A stretch of 64,000 nt of DNA, taken from Cyclobacteriaceae bacterium (GTDB lineage Bacteria; Bacteroidota; Bacteroidia; Cytophagales; Cyclobacteriaceae). The translations under genes and the position numbers were made by a program. This document shows, piece after piece, positions 1 to 7,923 of this stretch. The notes below the pieces were generated by a model. It had not been told where the DNA came from and ran no database searches. It was given only the letters and a program-made list of their open reading frames with translations. Location: contig JANQPQ010000040.1 of assembly GCA_028285445.1 (NCBI GenBank), positions 40,380 through 104,379 of the forward strand. The letters are read 5' to 3'. Positions within the stretch are counted from its first letter, which is position 1. Each line of letters starts with the position of its first letter.

Positions 1-739
1 GAGTAGATCGTTCGTAGTTAGCTTCCGGGTTTACGAAGAAAGAAGAATTCTGCAACAACCGAATGCCCATATAGAACACCGGAAGTGTAATACCGCTGAT
101 AAAGATGACAAAAAAGGTACCTTGAAATTCAGCGGTAATAACAAAGTAAGTGTAGCCAATGATATAGGTAATAATTACAATATTGATAGCCACGTACATA
201 ATGTGGCTCCATTGATAGAGCGCCACAACCTTCTTCTTTTGCCTCTTTTCTTTGCCTCCCTTAATCCGTTTCCAGATAAACCAGTTGTACACAACAAACT
301 GCGCAATGTTGAATGCAGAGTAGGGGTAACTACTCTTCAAACCATAACCTGAATAGAACACCAGTTCGATTAGTTCCCGCTTAATTGATGCATCAAGGGT
401 TAGCAGTGGCAATAGGGACATCATACCAAGCAGGTAGGGTATCGCGTGCAATAATAACTTCCGCGGGGAAACTGTGTAAGACCTGTCTAAAAGTGAATAG
501 ATAAGAAACAGGAATAAGGGCGGCAAGATTAAGAGCAGTGGCGATCCAAGACTAAAGAAATGCGGATAGTCGAGAATATCCCTGGTGAGAATGAGATAGT
601 TTTCGAATGCCGCTATACAAAGCAAAATTACGATGACACCATAGAGCCGATTGGCAGTTTTGTTTCCGTTTCGGTTGAACAGAAACAAAAGGCCGATTAA
701 GGCGCCACCAAACAAAGCATACTTCAGAATTGAAAGCAT
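1..739 (-). CDS. Partial 7TM regulator, probably AraC family, N-terminal part only
   Basis: An open frame runs without a stop from an ATG at 739 down to the left edge, so the gene continues outside the window. The 246 visible residues are very hydrophobic, with about seven membrane helices and short charged loops (for example the KGGKEKRQKKK cluster). The layout (short N-terminal helix, NRLYG, then SPLLLILPPLFLFLIYSL and a LLHAIPYLLG segment) matches the membrane sensor half of the AraC-type protein at 31390-32427, which has equivalent GPILFLYIQA and LLHFAPF segments. The DNA-binding part is not in view, so AraC rather than LytTR or kinase output is inference from that similarity. Such proteins sense at the membrane and regulate transcription. 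No clear ribosome binding site precedes the ATG. Confidence 0.7.
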   Translation of the reverse strand, partial: MLSILKYALFGGALIGLLFLFNRNGNKTANRLYGVIVILLCIAAFENYLILTRDILDYPHFFSLGSPLLLILPPLFLFLIYSLLDRSYTVSPRKLLLHAIPYLLGMMSLLPLLTLDASIKRELIELVFYSGYGLKSSYPYSAFNIAQFVVYNWFIWKRIKGGKEKRQKKKVVALYQWSHIMYVAINIVIITYIIGYTYFVITAEFQGTFFVIFISGITLPVFYMGIRLLQNSSFFVNPEANYERST

Positions 740-1039
740 GGAGTAGAATATAACTTATTAACCGTCACAGCAGCGAGAAAAATGAATTCCATCCCTGCTA
801 AGCAACGCAGTCGCCATCCTTTGAGTTGCAATGCCACTGCTTATCTCTTTCCTTTTGCTTCAAGGTACTTGAAGGTTTTTTTGACATCAGAAAGTATCTC
901 CTTATGTAAATACTTCCTTTTGGCCTGCTTGTCCACGCACAGGCTCAGGGGGCATACCTTCTGCGGTTAAAGGTGAGGAATATGCCACTAACTTCCCATG
1001 TCACTTTTTTCTCCGGGGAATTGGAGTAATCTTTAAACT
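740..1039. other. Intergenic region between divergent genes, no gene seen
   Basis: This 300-base stretch separates the leftward 7TM regulator from the rightward kefF-like gene and so should hold both promoters. The only open frame (782-970) lacks protein-like composition. The GGAG at 1023-1026 is the best ribosome binding candidate for the downstream GTG start, though the spacing is long. I see no convincing promoter or hairpin. Confidence 0.5.
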
Positions 1040-1648
1040 GTGAAGAAGATATTAATACTATTTGCCCATCCGCGATACGAGCAATCTCGTACAAATCGCG
1101 CTCTCATTGAGGGGATCCGAAACATGGAAGGTGTAACCATACACGATCTCTATGAAAATTACCCCGAATTCAATATTGATATTCTCACCGAGAAGGATTT
1201 GCTAACCCAACACGATGTGATGATCTGGCATCATCCTTTTTACTGGTACAGTTGCCCACCACTGATGAAGCAGTGGATCGATATTGTGCTTGAATTTGGT
1301 TGGGCTTATGGCCCGGACGGTAATGCTTTGGTAGGAAAAACGGCACTGAATGTGATGACTGCCGGAGGCTCTAGAGCTGTCTATTGTGCTGAAGGGAGAA
1401 ATCACTATACTATCAGGGAATTTCTGCGGCCGTTTGAGCAGACTGCCCGGCTCTGTGGTATGGAATACCTGCCGCCATACGCTGTGATGGGCACGCATGG
1501 CTTAACCAGGGATGATCTTAATGCCCATGTCGATCAATATCAGGAGCTTATCAGGTCCCTGCAAGGAGCTGATATGGAAGTGCCAGAAGGGGACGCGTGT
1601 CAGTTCCTAAATGATTTACCCATTCTGCAAAATACAAAGACCGAATGA
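1040..1648 (+). CDS. kefF: KefF/KefG-like NAD(P)H oxidoreductase
   Basis: A 202-residue flavodoxin-fold protein of the family that acts as the cytoplasmic ancillary subunit of glutathione-gated KefB/KefC potassium efflux; in that family it binds FMN and NAD(P)H and is needed for full channel activity. The ILFAHPRYEQSRTNRAL start, the IWHHPFYWYSCPPLMKQWID block and the VMTAGGSRAVY segment are typical. The start is a GTG at 1040; no upstream ATG lies in frame. Its stop overlaps the start of the next gene (ATGA), so the two are translationally coupled, as expected for a KefF-KefC pair. Length is normal for the family. The assignment as KefF rather than KefG is not certain. Confidence 0.85.
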   Translation: MKKILILFAHPRYEQSRTNRALIEGIRNMEGVTIHDLYENYPEFNIDILTEKDLLTQHDVMIWHHPFYWYSCPPLMKQWIDIVLEFGWAYGPDGNALVGKTALNVMTAGGSRAVYCAEGRNHYTIREFLRPFEQTARLCGMEYLPPYAVMGTHGLTRDDLNAHVDQYQELIRSLQGADMEVPEGDACQFLNDLPILQNTKTE

Positions 1649-3540
1649 GCGGCGACTTCCTATTTCAAGCTGTCATTTACCTGTTGGCGGCAGTGGTTTG
1701 TGTGCCAATTGCTAAGCGATTTGGGCTGAGCTCTGTTCTTGGTTATTTACTAGCCGGCATCATCATTGGCCCTTATTTGTTGGGCTTCATTGGCGAAGAA
1801 GGAGAAGACATCCTGCATTTCGCTGAGTTCGGCGTGGTTATGATGTTGTTCCTGATTGGACTGGAAATCGAACCCAAGGCCTTCTGGAAAATGCGTAAGA
1901 CCATCGTGGGCATGGGAGGTTCGCAGGTTGCATTAACCGTGTTGTTATGTTTTGGCGTCTTAATACTGCTAGGCTACAATTGGCAATCGAGCGTTAGCAT
2001 CGCCATGGCGCTGGCACTTTCTTCAACCGCCATCGTACTTCAGACCCTCAAGGAGAAAAACCTGATGGACACCGTTTATGGTGCATCATCCTTCTCCATT
2101 CTTCTTTTTCAAGATATCATTGTTATCCCCATGCTGGCCATTGTTCCGCTGCTTGGTACTGCCCAGGAGACGGCTGCAGGAGGCCATGACGCCGGACACG
2201 TTTCCTTGCTCGATAATCTTCCCATCGGATTGCAAACAGTTCTTGTGCTGCTTTCTGTGGTGTTTGTGGTATTGGCCGGTCGCTACCTGCCGGTGCTAAG
2301 GGTAGTAGCCCGTACCAGGTTGCGTGAGCTATTCTCTGCCTGTGCCTTATTGATTGTTATTGCCATTGCCTATTTAATGGAATTGGTGGGGTTGAGTCCG
2401 GCCTTAGGAGCTTTTCTGGGTGGTGTTGTATTGGCCACCAGCGAGTTTAAGCATGAATTGGAGAGCAACCTGGAACCGTTCAAGGGGCTGTTGCTGGGCT
2501 TGTTTTTCATTGCCGTAGGTGCATCCATCAACTTTGCCATGATTATCGATAGTCCGGTTAGAATAACCCTTTTGGTAATTGGGGTGATTGCGTTGAAAGC
2601 AGTGGTATTGTTTATCGTCGCCTCCATTTTCAAGATTAAGATAGATCAGAAGTTGCTGATAGCTGTGGGTCTGGCCCAGGTAGGAGAGTTTGCTTTCGTA
2701 TTACTGTCTTTCACCAATCAGCTCGGTATCATATCCAGCGATCAGCTCGACCTGTTCTTAGTAATAACAGCCATCTCCATGACCTTGGCACCTTTGCTTT
2801 CTATCTTCAACGAGCGCCTCATTCTGCCCAGGATAGGCACCAAAGAGTCCGAGGAAAAACCGATGGATACTATCGAGAAGAAACACAAAGTAATTCTGGT
2901 TGGCTTCGGGCATTTTGGTAGTACAACGGGGCGGTTTCTTCGCGCCAATGGGGTAGAACCAACCATTTTGGATCACGATTCTTCACGGGTAGACCTACTG
3001 AGAAAGTTGGGATTTGAAGTGTACTACGGAGATGCCACCCGCGAAGATCTCCTAGAATCTGCCGGTGCCAGTGAAGCCGATATCCTCATTTCCGCCATTG
3101 ACGACCCCGATGCAGTATTAGAAATGGTTCAGGTGCTTCAACATAAATTTCCTAACCTTAAGCTGATGGTAAGGGCCAAAAGCAGGGTAGATGCCTACCA
3201 GTTACTCAATGCCGGCGTAACCCATATCTATCGGGAGTCTCTTGATACTTCTGTGCGGGTAGCAGAAGAAGCCCTACATTTCCTGGGCCATCGCAAGTAT
3301 ACTATCCATCGGCAGGCCCAGAATTTCAAAAAATACGATGAGGAAAGTCTCCGCCGATTGGCAGATAAGGTGCTGAATAGTGAAGAATATATCTTCAAAG
3401 TGCGGGAAGAGATTGCCCAGCAGGAGGCCCTGCTAAAAGAAGATCTTAAACGTGGCAGTATTGAAGAAGAGGATACCTCGTGGGATAGCGCATCAATGCG
3501 GGCGAGGATTAGTGGCGATAGTGGGAAGGTTAAGGAATAG
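1645..3540 (+). CDS. kefC: KefC/KefB-like K+/H+ antiporter (CPA2 family)
   Basis: A 631-residue monovalent cation:proton antiporter-2. Residues 1-390 form about twelve membrane helices of the Na+/H+ exchanger fold (SSVLGYLLAGIIIGP, then ALSSTAIVLQTL and AQVGEFAFVL). Residues from about 413 form a TrkA-N/RCK nucleotide-binding domain with the GxGxxG motif at G420-F-G-H-F-G425 followed by an acidic LDHD end of strand. The protein exports potassium in exchange for protons, normally to protect against electrophiles. The start is fixed by the ATGA overlap with the kefF-like gene. A repeat with a strong hairpin follows 61 bases after the stop. Confidence 0.9.
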   Translation: MSGDFLFQAVIYLLAAVVCVPIAKRFGLSSVLGYLLAGIIIGPYLLGFIGEEGEDILHFAEFGVVMMLFLIGLEIEPKAFWKMRKTIVGMGGSQVALTVLLCFGVLILLGYNWQSSVSIAMALALSSTAIVLQTLKEKNLMDTVYGASSFSILLFQDIIVIPMLAIVPLLGTAQETAAGGHDAGHVSLLDNLPIGLQTVLVLLSVVFVVLAGRYLPVLRVVARTRLRELFSACALLIVIAIAYLMELVGLSPALGAFLGGVVLATSEFKHELESNLEPFKGLLLGLFFIAVGASINFAMIIDSPVRITLLVIGVIALKAVVLFIVASIFKIKIDQKLLIAVGLAQVGEFAFVLLSFTNQLGIISSDQLDLFLVITAISMTLAPLLSIFNERLILPRIGTKESEEKPMDTIEKKHKVILVGFGHFGSTTGRFLRANGVEPTILDHDSSRVDLLRKLGFEVYYGDATREDLLESAGASEADILISAIDDPDAVLEMVQVLQHKFPNLKLMVRAKSRVDAYQLLNAGVTHIYRESLDTSVRVAEEALHFLGHRKYTIHRQAQNFKKYDEESLRRLADKVLNSEEYIFKVREEIAQQEALLKEDLKRGSIEEEDTSWDSASMRARISGDSGKVKE

Positions 3541-3601
3541 GTCTGCCAATGACCAAAAACCAATCACCAGAGAGCAAACGAACTCCAATGATGAAAATAT
3601 G

Positions 3602-3672
3602 TCGCAGTCGCTCGCGCCTGCCTGTTCCGAGGGAATCCCTTCGGGGTCGGCACACAGGCGCGAGTGACTGCT
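3602..3672 (-). repeat. Palindromic 3'-end repeat, copy E (long-loop variant)
   Basis: Seventeen-base arms at 3604-3620 and 3655-3671 pair with a single G-T type mismatch (GCAGTCGCTCGCGCCTG against CAGGCGCGAGTGACTGC). The loop holds a second imperfect hairpin around CCGAGGG and CCCTTCGG. It belongs to the same family as 4417-4452, 61112-61167, 61727-61819 and 62855-62946; the CGAGTGAC versus GTCGCTCG mismatch recurs in other copies. It lies 61 bases after the kefC stop. The strand given is that on which the motif reads GTCACTCGCG to CGCGAGCGAC. Confidence 0.85.
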
Positions 3673-3718
3673 CAGAGACCGTAGTCCAAATCTCAATTAC
3701 TATTAGCAATTTGCATCA

Positions 3719-4399
3719 ATGAAAGCACTCCCTTTGTTCTTCATACTTTCTCTCACCATCAGCTTTGCTAATAATTACTCTGCTTCGCACCATATTCTTG
3801 AGTGCGACGGTTGCCCACCAGTGGGTATTAAGGTCAAAATTCATTTAAGTAACGAAAGTATGCTAGAGGGATATATCTCATTGCAAGCACCGGCCATGGC
3901 GCCTTTCCTTGATAAGCATAACTTCCAAGAGATTGCCAAACATCCTGCCCACAAAAATGACATACCCGATAGCCTCAACTTATGGACCAGAGCCACATTT
4001 GACGATACAGAGTATTATGGATATCAATTCATTCAAAGAAGGTTTGACCAACCACCAGATAGCGTAAAGGAGTTAACTTTCTCCCTTCCTGAAAAGTCAA
4101 TCATATTACTGGGCCAACCCAAAAAAGTGCCCAAAAACGAAATTGTCCGTATTGAGCGTCTTTCGGAAAATTATTTCCCGGTCTTTTTCATTTCGGAGGT
4201 GGAAGAAGAATATTGGGGACAAAGCCCAAAAACAGCTGTTGTTATTAAAGACAATTTGGAGGTAGATGCAACTATCTATTGCTTTTCCTATGAAGAAATT
4301 GCTCCCAGCGAGCTTGCCAAAATATGCTACACCTATTCAAAGGCCAGAAAGACAAAGCCAAGCAATATAATCCGCCTGTATTACCATTTTGGAACCTAG
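3719..4399 (+). CDS. Secreted protein of unknown function
   Basis: A 226-residue protein that I do not recognise. The first 17 residues (MKALPLFFILSLTISFA) form a Sec signal peptide, so it is probably periplasmic. Three cysteines occur in the mature part, two of them in an ECDGCPP motif just after the signal. The rest is mixed beta-rich sequence with no recognisable catalytic motif. It stands alone between two repeat copies (3602-3672 upstream and 4417-4452 downstream), like the small genes at the right end of the window that are flanked by the same repeat family. No function is proposed. Confidence 0.65.
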   Translation: MKALPLFFILSLTISFANNYSASHHILECDGCPPVGIKVKIHLSNESMLEGYISLQAPAMAPFLDKHNFQEIAKHPAHKNDIPDSLNLWTRATFDDTEYYGYQFIQRRFDQPPDSVKELTFSLPEKSIILLGQPKKVPKNEIVRIERLSENYFPVFFISEVEEEYWGQSPKTAVVIKDNLEVDATIYCFSYEEIAPSELAKICYTYSKARKTKPSNIIRLYYHFGT

Positions 4400-4416
4400 C
4401 ACTACATCCTCCAGCA

Positions 4417-4452
4417 CAGTCGCTCGCGTCCACGCGAGTGACGACTATTCTC
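4417..4452 (-). repeat. Palindromic 3'-end repeat, copy A (short hairpin)
   Basis: GTCGCTCGCGT at 4419-4429 pairs with ACGCGAGTGAC at 4432-4442 with one G-T mismatch, leaving a two-base loop. The following GACTATTCTC is shared, as its complement GAGAATAGTC, with the copies at 61751-61790 and 62881-62900. It begins 18 bases after the stop of the secreted protein gene. Confidence 0.9.
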
Positions 4453-4592
4453 AAAGTAGCAAATAACAAAAAATCAACCGTTTACCTAAGTCTTCGGCAG
4501 CCGGACTATCAGGCTCAGCATAAAAAAGAAGTCTTAGACTTCACACGCTTATCTTTGCATCTTGGCCCTATTCCAAACTCCGGTAATACCAT

Positions 4593-4628
4593 GTTTCGAT
4601 CTGAAACAGCTATGTTCCAGATCGAAAC
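4593..4628. promoter_or_regulatory. Long interrupted palindrome upstream of the permease gene
   Basis: GTTTCGATCTG at 4593-4603 and CAGATCGAAAC at 4618-4628 are perfect 11-base inverted copies; four further bases pair inside after one mismatch. It ends 92 bases before the permease start at 4721. It is not followed by a T tract, so an operator or transcript hairpin is more likely than an intrinsic terminator. Confidence 0.55.
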
Positions 4629-4720
4629 AACTGGGATATAGGGAGCTCTTCAAAATCTTAATTATCATCTCATTATCAGCTATTTATGGTAACTGGCATA
4701 GACTTGGATAAAGCTGTACC

Positions 4721-7141
4721 ATGGTTAGAAACTACTTCAAAATTGCCTTAAGAACCCTATGGAAAGACAAGTTCTACTCCGCCGTAAATGTGATAGGGTT
4801 AGCTATTGGTCTGGCATGTAGCCTCATCATTTTAGTTTTCTTACAACATGAATTAAGTTATGATAACTTCCATCCTAATGCTGATCGCATTTACAGGGTA
4901 GGGTTTGATGTCAGCCTAGGAGTCGGATCCAAAAGTATTGCTAGTACTTCTCATAGGCTGGGGCCAACTTTAGAAACTGATTTTCCAGAATTGGAAGAGG
5001 TGATCCACTTCAGCAGAGTTTTCCAGGGTGAAGTGCAGCATGATAATATCAAATTTCGAGAGACGAGGATGTCTTTCGTGGATTCTGCGTTTTTCGATTT
5101 CTTTAGTTACGAGTTCATCAAGGGTAATCCTGAAAGCGTTGCAGTTGGGCCTAACCAGGTGGTGATTACGGAAAAGGTAGCATCCCGCTATTTTGGAGAA
5201 GAGGAAGCCATCGGCAAGCTTTTGACAATTCAACATCCCTATGGCTCCGAAGATATCGAGGCTGTTGTTGCAGGAGTCATTAGGGAGATGCCTGCAAATT
5301 CCCATTTCCATATGGACGTAATGATATCGATGGCCACTGGTGAATCCGTATTCCCACGCTCACTCTATAGTAGCTGGGGATGGGACTCACATTACACCTA
5401 TGTAAGGCTCCCGGAGAATCTTGATCCAACTGAATTTCAGTCTCGCTTGCTTGACTTTGGTAGCAGCCATATTGAGGGTGATTGGTTTATTAAGTTCTTC
5501 GCTCAGCCGGTGGCAGACATTCATCTGCGATCAAATAAAAACAGCGAGATAGAGACGAACAGCGATTTCCGTTATATCTATATTTTTTCGGCAGTTGCCA
5601 TCATTATTCTTACCCTGGCTGCGGTTAATTATATGAATCTGGCTACCGCCCGCAGTATCAAAAGGATGCAAGAGGTGGGTATTCGCAAAGCGCTTGGAGC
5701 CTTTCGCCAACAGCTAGTTGCTCAATTCCTGGGGGAGTCGCTTATGCTAGTCTTACTGGCAATGATCATAAGTGGGTTTATCGCTGAATTGTCCATGGAA
5801 TTCTTCAGTGGCCTGGCCGGCAGAACAATAGAGCTAGATCTACTCACTGACTTAAACCTATTTCTAACATTTTCAATTACTGCACTGGCACTAGGGCTTA
5901 TTTCTGGCTCATATCCAGCATTTTTTGTTTCATCATACAAACCAGCAATTGTACTGAAAGGGGGTAAGCAAGGAAATTCAGGCCGGGCAGCCTTGTTAAG
6001 GAAAATCCTCGTTACCACTCAGTTTGCTCTTTCTATAGGCTTGATCATTGGGACAGCACTTGTCTATAATCAATGGACCTATCTGCGAGATAAGGACTTA
6101 GGTGTCCAGGTAGACCAGGTATTGCTGGTACCCGCCACGAGGGATGTTAGACGAGAATACGCCTCTGTAAAGCAAGAGTTAAGTGTACTCTCGAGCATCA
6201 AGGGAGTTACAACCACGAATAAGCAATTGGGAAGAGATATTAATAACGCTGGCAACATTAAAACAGAGAATGACACCGGGGAAATTGGCGATGCCCGTAT
6301 TAGTGCGGTTTATGGTGACTACGATTTCTTGTCTTTCCACAACGCTACGTTGGTAGCAGGCAGGTTTTTCTCGCAGGAATACGCAAGTGATACGCTGCGT
6401 ACCATTATTATGAATGTCAAAGCAACAGAGGCACTTGGTTTTAAAGATCCGGCCAATGCCGTAGGGCGCGTAATAAGACAGGGCGGTAGCAACTCCAGCA
6501 ATAGGGTTATCGGGCACGTGGTTGGCGTGGTAGAAGATTTTCATTTTGAGCAACTCTATAATGAAATCAAGCCCATTACCTTCTTTTTGTGGCCTGAGAG
6601 GGGCCTCGGTTATCTTTCTATAAAGATTGAAGAAGGTAAAACACAACAGGCATTATCTGAAATCGAAGCTATTTGGGCAAAGTATGAAACGCAAAGGGGG
6701 TTTAGGTATTTCTTTCTTAATGAAGAATTGCAATCTACTTACGTTACCGAGGCGCAATTCTTTACCATGTTCAGCATATTCTCTGGCTTGGCCATTTTTA
6801 CAGCCTGTCTTGGAATATTGGGCTTGGCTTCGTTTTCGGCCACACAAAGGATGAAGGAAATTGGCATTAGAAAAGTTTTGGGAGCATCTTCGGCCAATAT
6901 TTCCTTGCTCCTGACGAAAGATACTCTGAAGCTTGTGGTCATTTCAAATATTGTCGCCTGGCCTATCGCTTACTTTGGCATTAGCAACTGGCTCAGCAGT
7001 TTCGCTTATAGAACTGATATTCAGATCACTCCTTTTCTCGTGGCCTCAGTACTAGCAGTGATTGTAGCCTTCCTGACGGTGATTTCGCAATCGCTAAGGG
7101 CTGCCAGTAGAAATCCGGCGAAATCTATTGGTTCTGAATAA
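4721..7141 (+). CDS. MacB/FtsX-type ABC transporter permease, 806 aa
   Basis: A permease of the Bacteroidota type with two FtsX units. The N-terminus (NYFKIALRTLWKDKFYSAVN) leads into the first membrane helix, followed by a MacB-like periplasmic core with the hallmark NFHPNADRIYRV, three membrane helices with the GIRKALGAFRQQLVAQF coupling segment, a second periplasmic core, and a final FtsX unit with GIRKVLGASSANI. Proteins of this family work with a separate ATPase to drive envelope processes such as export or lipoprotein handling; the substrate cannot be inferred. No ATPase gene adjoins it. Unlike the copies at 15139 and 52009 it lacks the N-terminal prefix domain and has no PadR gene. Confidence 0.88.
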   Translation: MVRNYFKIALRTLWKDKFYSAVNVIGLAIGLACSLIILVFLQHELSYDNFHPNADRIYRVGFDVSLGVGSKSIASTSHRLGPTLETDFPELEEVIHFSRVFQGEVQHDNIKFRETRMSFVDSAFFDFFSYEFIKGNPESVAVGPNQVVITEKVASRYFGEEEAIGKLLTIQHPYGSEDIEAVVAGVIREMPANSHFHMDVMISMATGESVFPRSLYSSWGWDSHYTYVRLPENLDPTEFQSRLLDFGSSHIEGDWFIKFFAQPVADIHLRSNKNSEIETNSDFRYIYIFSAVAIIILTLAAVNYMNLATARSIKRMQEVGIRKALGAFRQQLVAQFLGESLMLVLLAMIISGFIAELSMEFFSGLAGRTIELDLLTDLNLFLTFSITALALGLISGSYPAFFVSSYKPAIVLKGGKQGNSGRAALLRKILVTTQFALSIGLIIGTALVYNQWTYLRDKDLGVQVDQVLLVPATRDVRREYASVKQELSVLSSIKGVTTTNKQLGRDINNAGNIKTENDTGEIGDARISAVYGDYDFLSFHNATLVAGRFFSQEYASDTLRTIIMNVKATEALGFKDPANAVGRVIRQGGSNSSNRVIGHVVGVVEDFHFEQLYNEIKPITFFLWPERGLGYLSIKIEEGKTQQALSEIEAIWAKYETQRGFRYFFLNEELQSTYVTEAQFFTMFSIFSGLAIFTACLGILGLASFSATQRMKEIGIRKVLGASSANISLLLTKDTLKLVVISNIVAWPIAYFGISNWLSSFAYRTDIQITPFLVASVLAVIVAFLTVISQSLRAASRNPAKSIGSE

Positions 7142-7224
7142 ATAGTGACTAGGAATTTCCTCAGCTGTTGCCTAGCTTCAAGCCAGACACAGCAGAAGTT
7201 AGATCTTCGTCTCTTAGACATTTA

Positions 7225-7923
7225 CTATAGCCACCGCTCCTTCACCTCCTTATACTTAGTGCGGCCAATGGGTAGAGTCACTCCATTTTTCAGCTCCATC
7301 TGATACTTACTACCGGAGGCTACTAGTATCTCTTTTACCTCAGTCATCTTTACTAAGTAAGACTTGTGAATACGCTCAAAGGAAGGGGAGAGTAGTTGTT
7401 CCAACTTTTCCAGAGACTTGTCGTGCAGGGCTTTGCTACCGTCAGTAAGAAAGAGTTCGCTATAAGGACCGGCTCCTTTGATGTAGATAACCTCTTCAAT
7501 TGGTATGAGCTGAATACGGCTTCTTTGCTTTACCGCCAAAAACTTGACCTTCGGTGTTTCCAGCTTCTCTTTGGCCTGGGCCCGTTTCAGCGCTTGGGCT
7601 AGTCGCTCTTGGTTGAAAGGTTTGGGCACGAAGTCTAGCACACCATGTTCAAAGGCTGCCAAAGCTTGGTCTTTATAGGCAGAGATCACTATGGTATGGA
7701 AGCTTTGTGAGACGGCAGTAGTGAGCAAGTTGAACCCATCCTCGCCATTGAGGTTTAAATCCAACAACACCAGGTCCAGGGTATTGTTCTCGGTAAACTC
7801 CATGGCCTCGGGTAGGGTAGAGATATGGGTCAGCAATTGGATACTGTTGCCTAGTATGTCACCAGTCATCCTTTCAATTCTTTTGGCTATGCGGGCTTCG
7901 TCCTCAACTATTAATATCCTCAT
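7225..7923 (-). CDS. LytTR-family response regulator
   Basis: A 232-residue two-domain regulator. Residues 1-120 form a receiver domain: acidic pair in VEDEA, phospho-acceptor D55 in LLDLNL, and the conserved lysine in VPKPF. The C-terminal LytTR domain (IPIEEVIYIKGAGPYSELFL, then FERIHKSYLV) binds DNA through beta strands. I start at the ATG at 7923, not an earlier in-frame codon, because it overlaps the stop of the upstream kinase gene (ATGA) and gives the usual MRILIVEDE start. Receiver plus LytTR next to a LytS-type kinase is a standard pair, so phosphotransfer between them is expected. Targets are unknown. Confidence 0.92.
   Translation of the reverse strand: MRILIVEDEARIAKRIERMTGDILGNSIQLLTHISTLPEAMEFTENNTLDLVLLDLNLNGEDGFNLLTTAVSQSFHTIVISAYKDQALAAFEHGVLDFVPKPFNQERLAQALKRAQAKEKLETPKVKFLAVKQRSRIQLIPIEEVIYIKGAGPYSELFLTDGSKALHDKSLEKLEQLLSPSFERIHKSYLVKMTEVKEILVASGSKYQMELKNGVTLPIGRTKYKEVKERWL

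Noticed and set aside
782..970. Open frame in the first intergenic region
   Set aside because: Composition is not protein-like and it has no start signal; it covers the promoters of divergent genes.
4324..4641. Open frame crossing the end of the secreted protein gene and repeat A
   Set aside because: It reads through a repeat palindrome and a second palindrome; most likely a chance frame.
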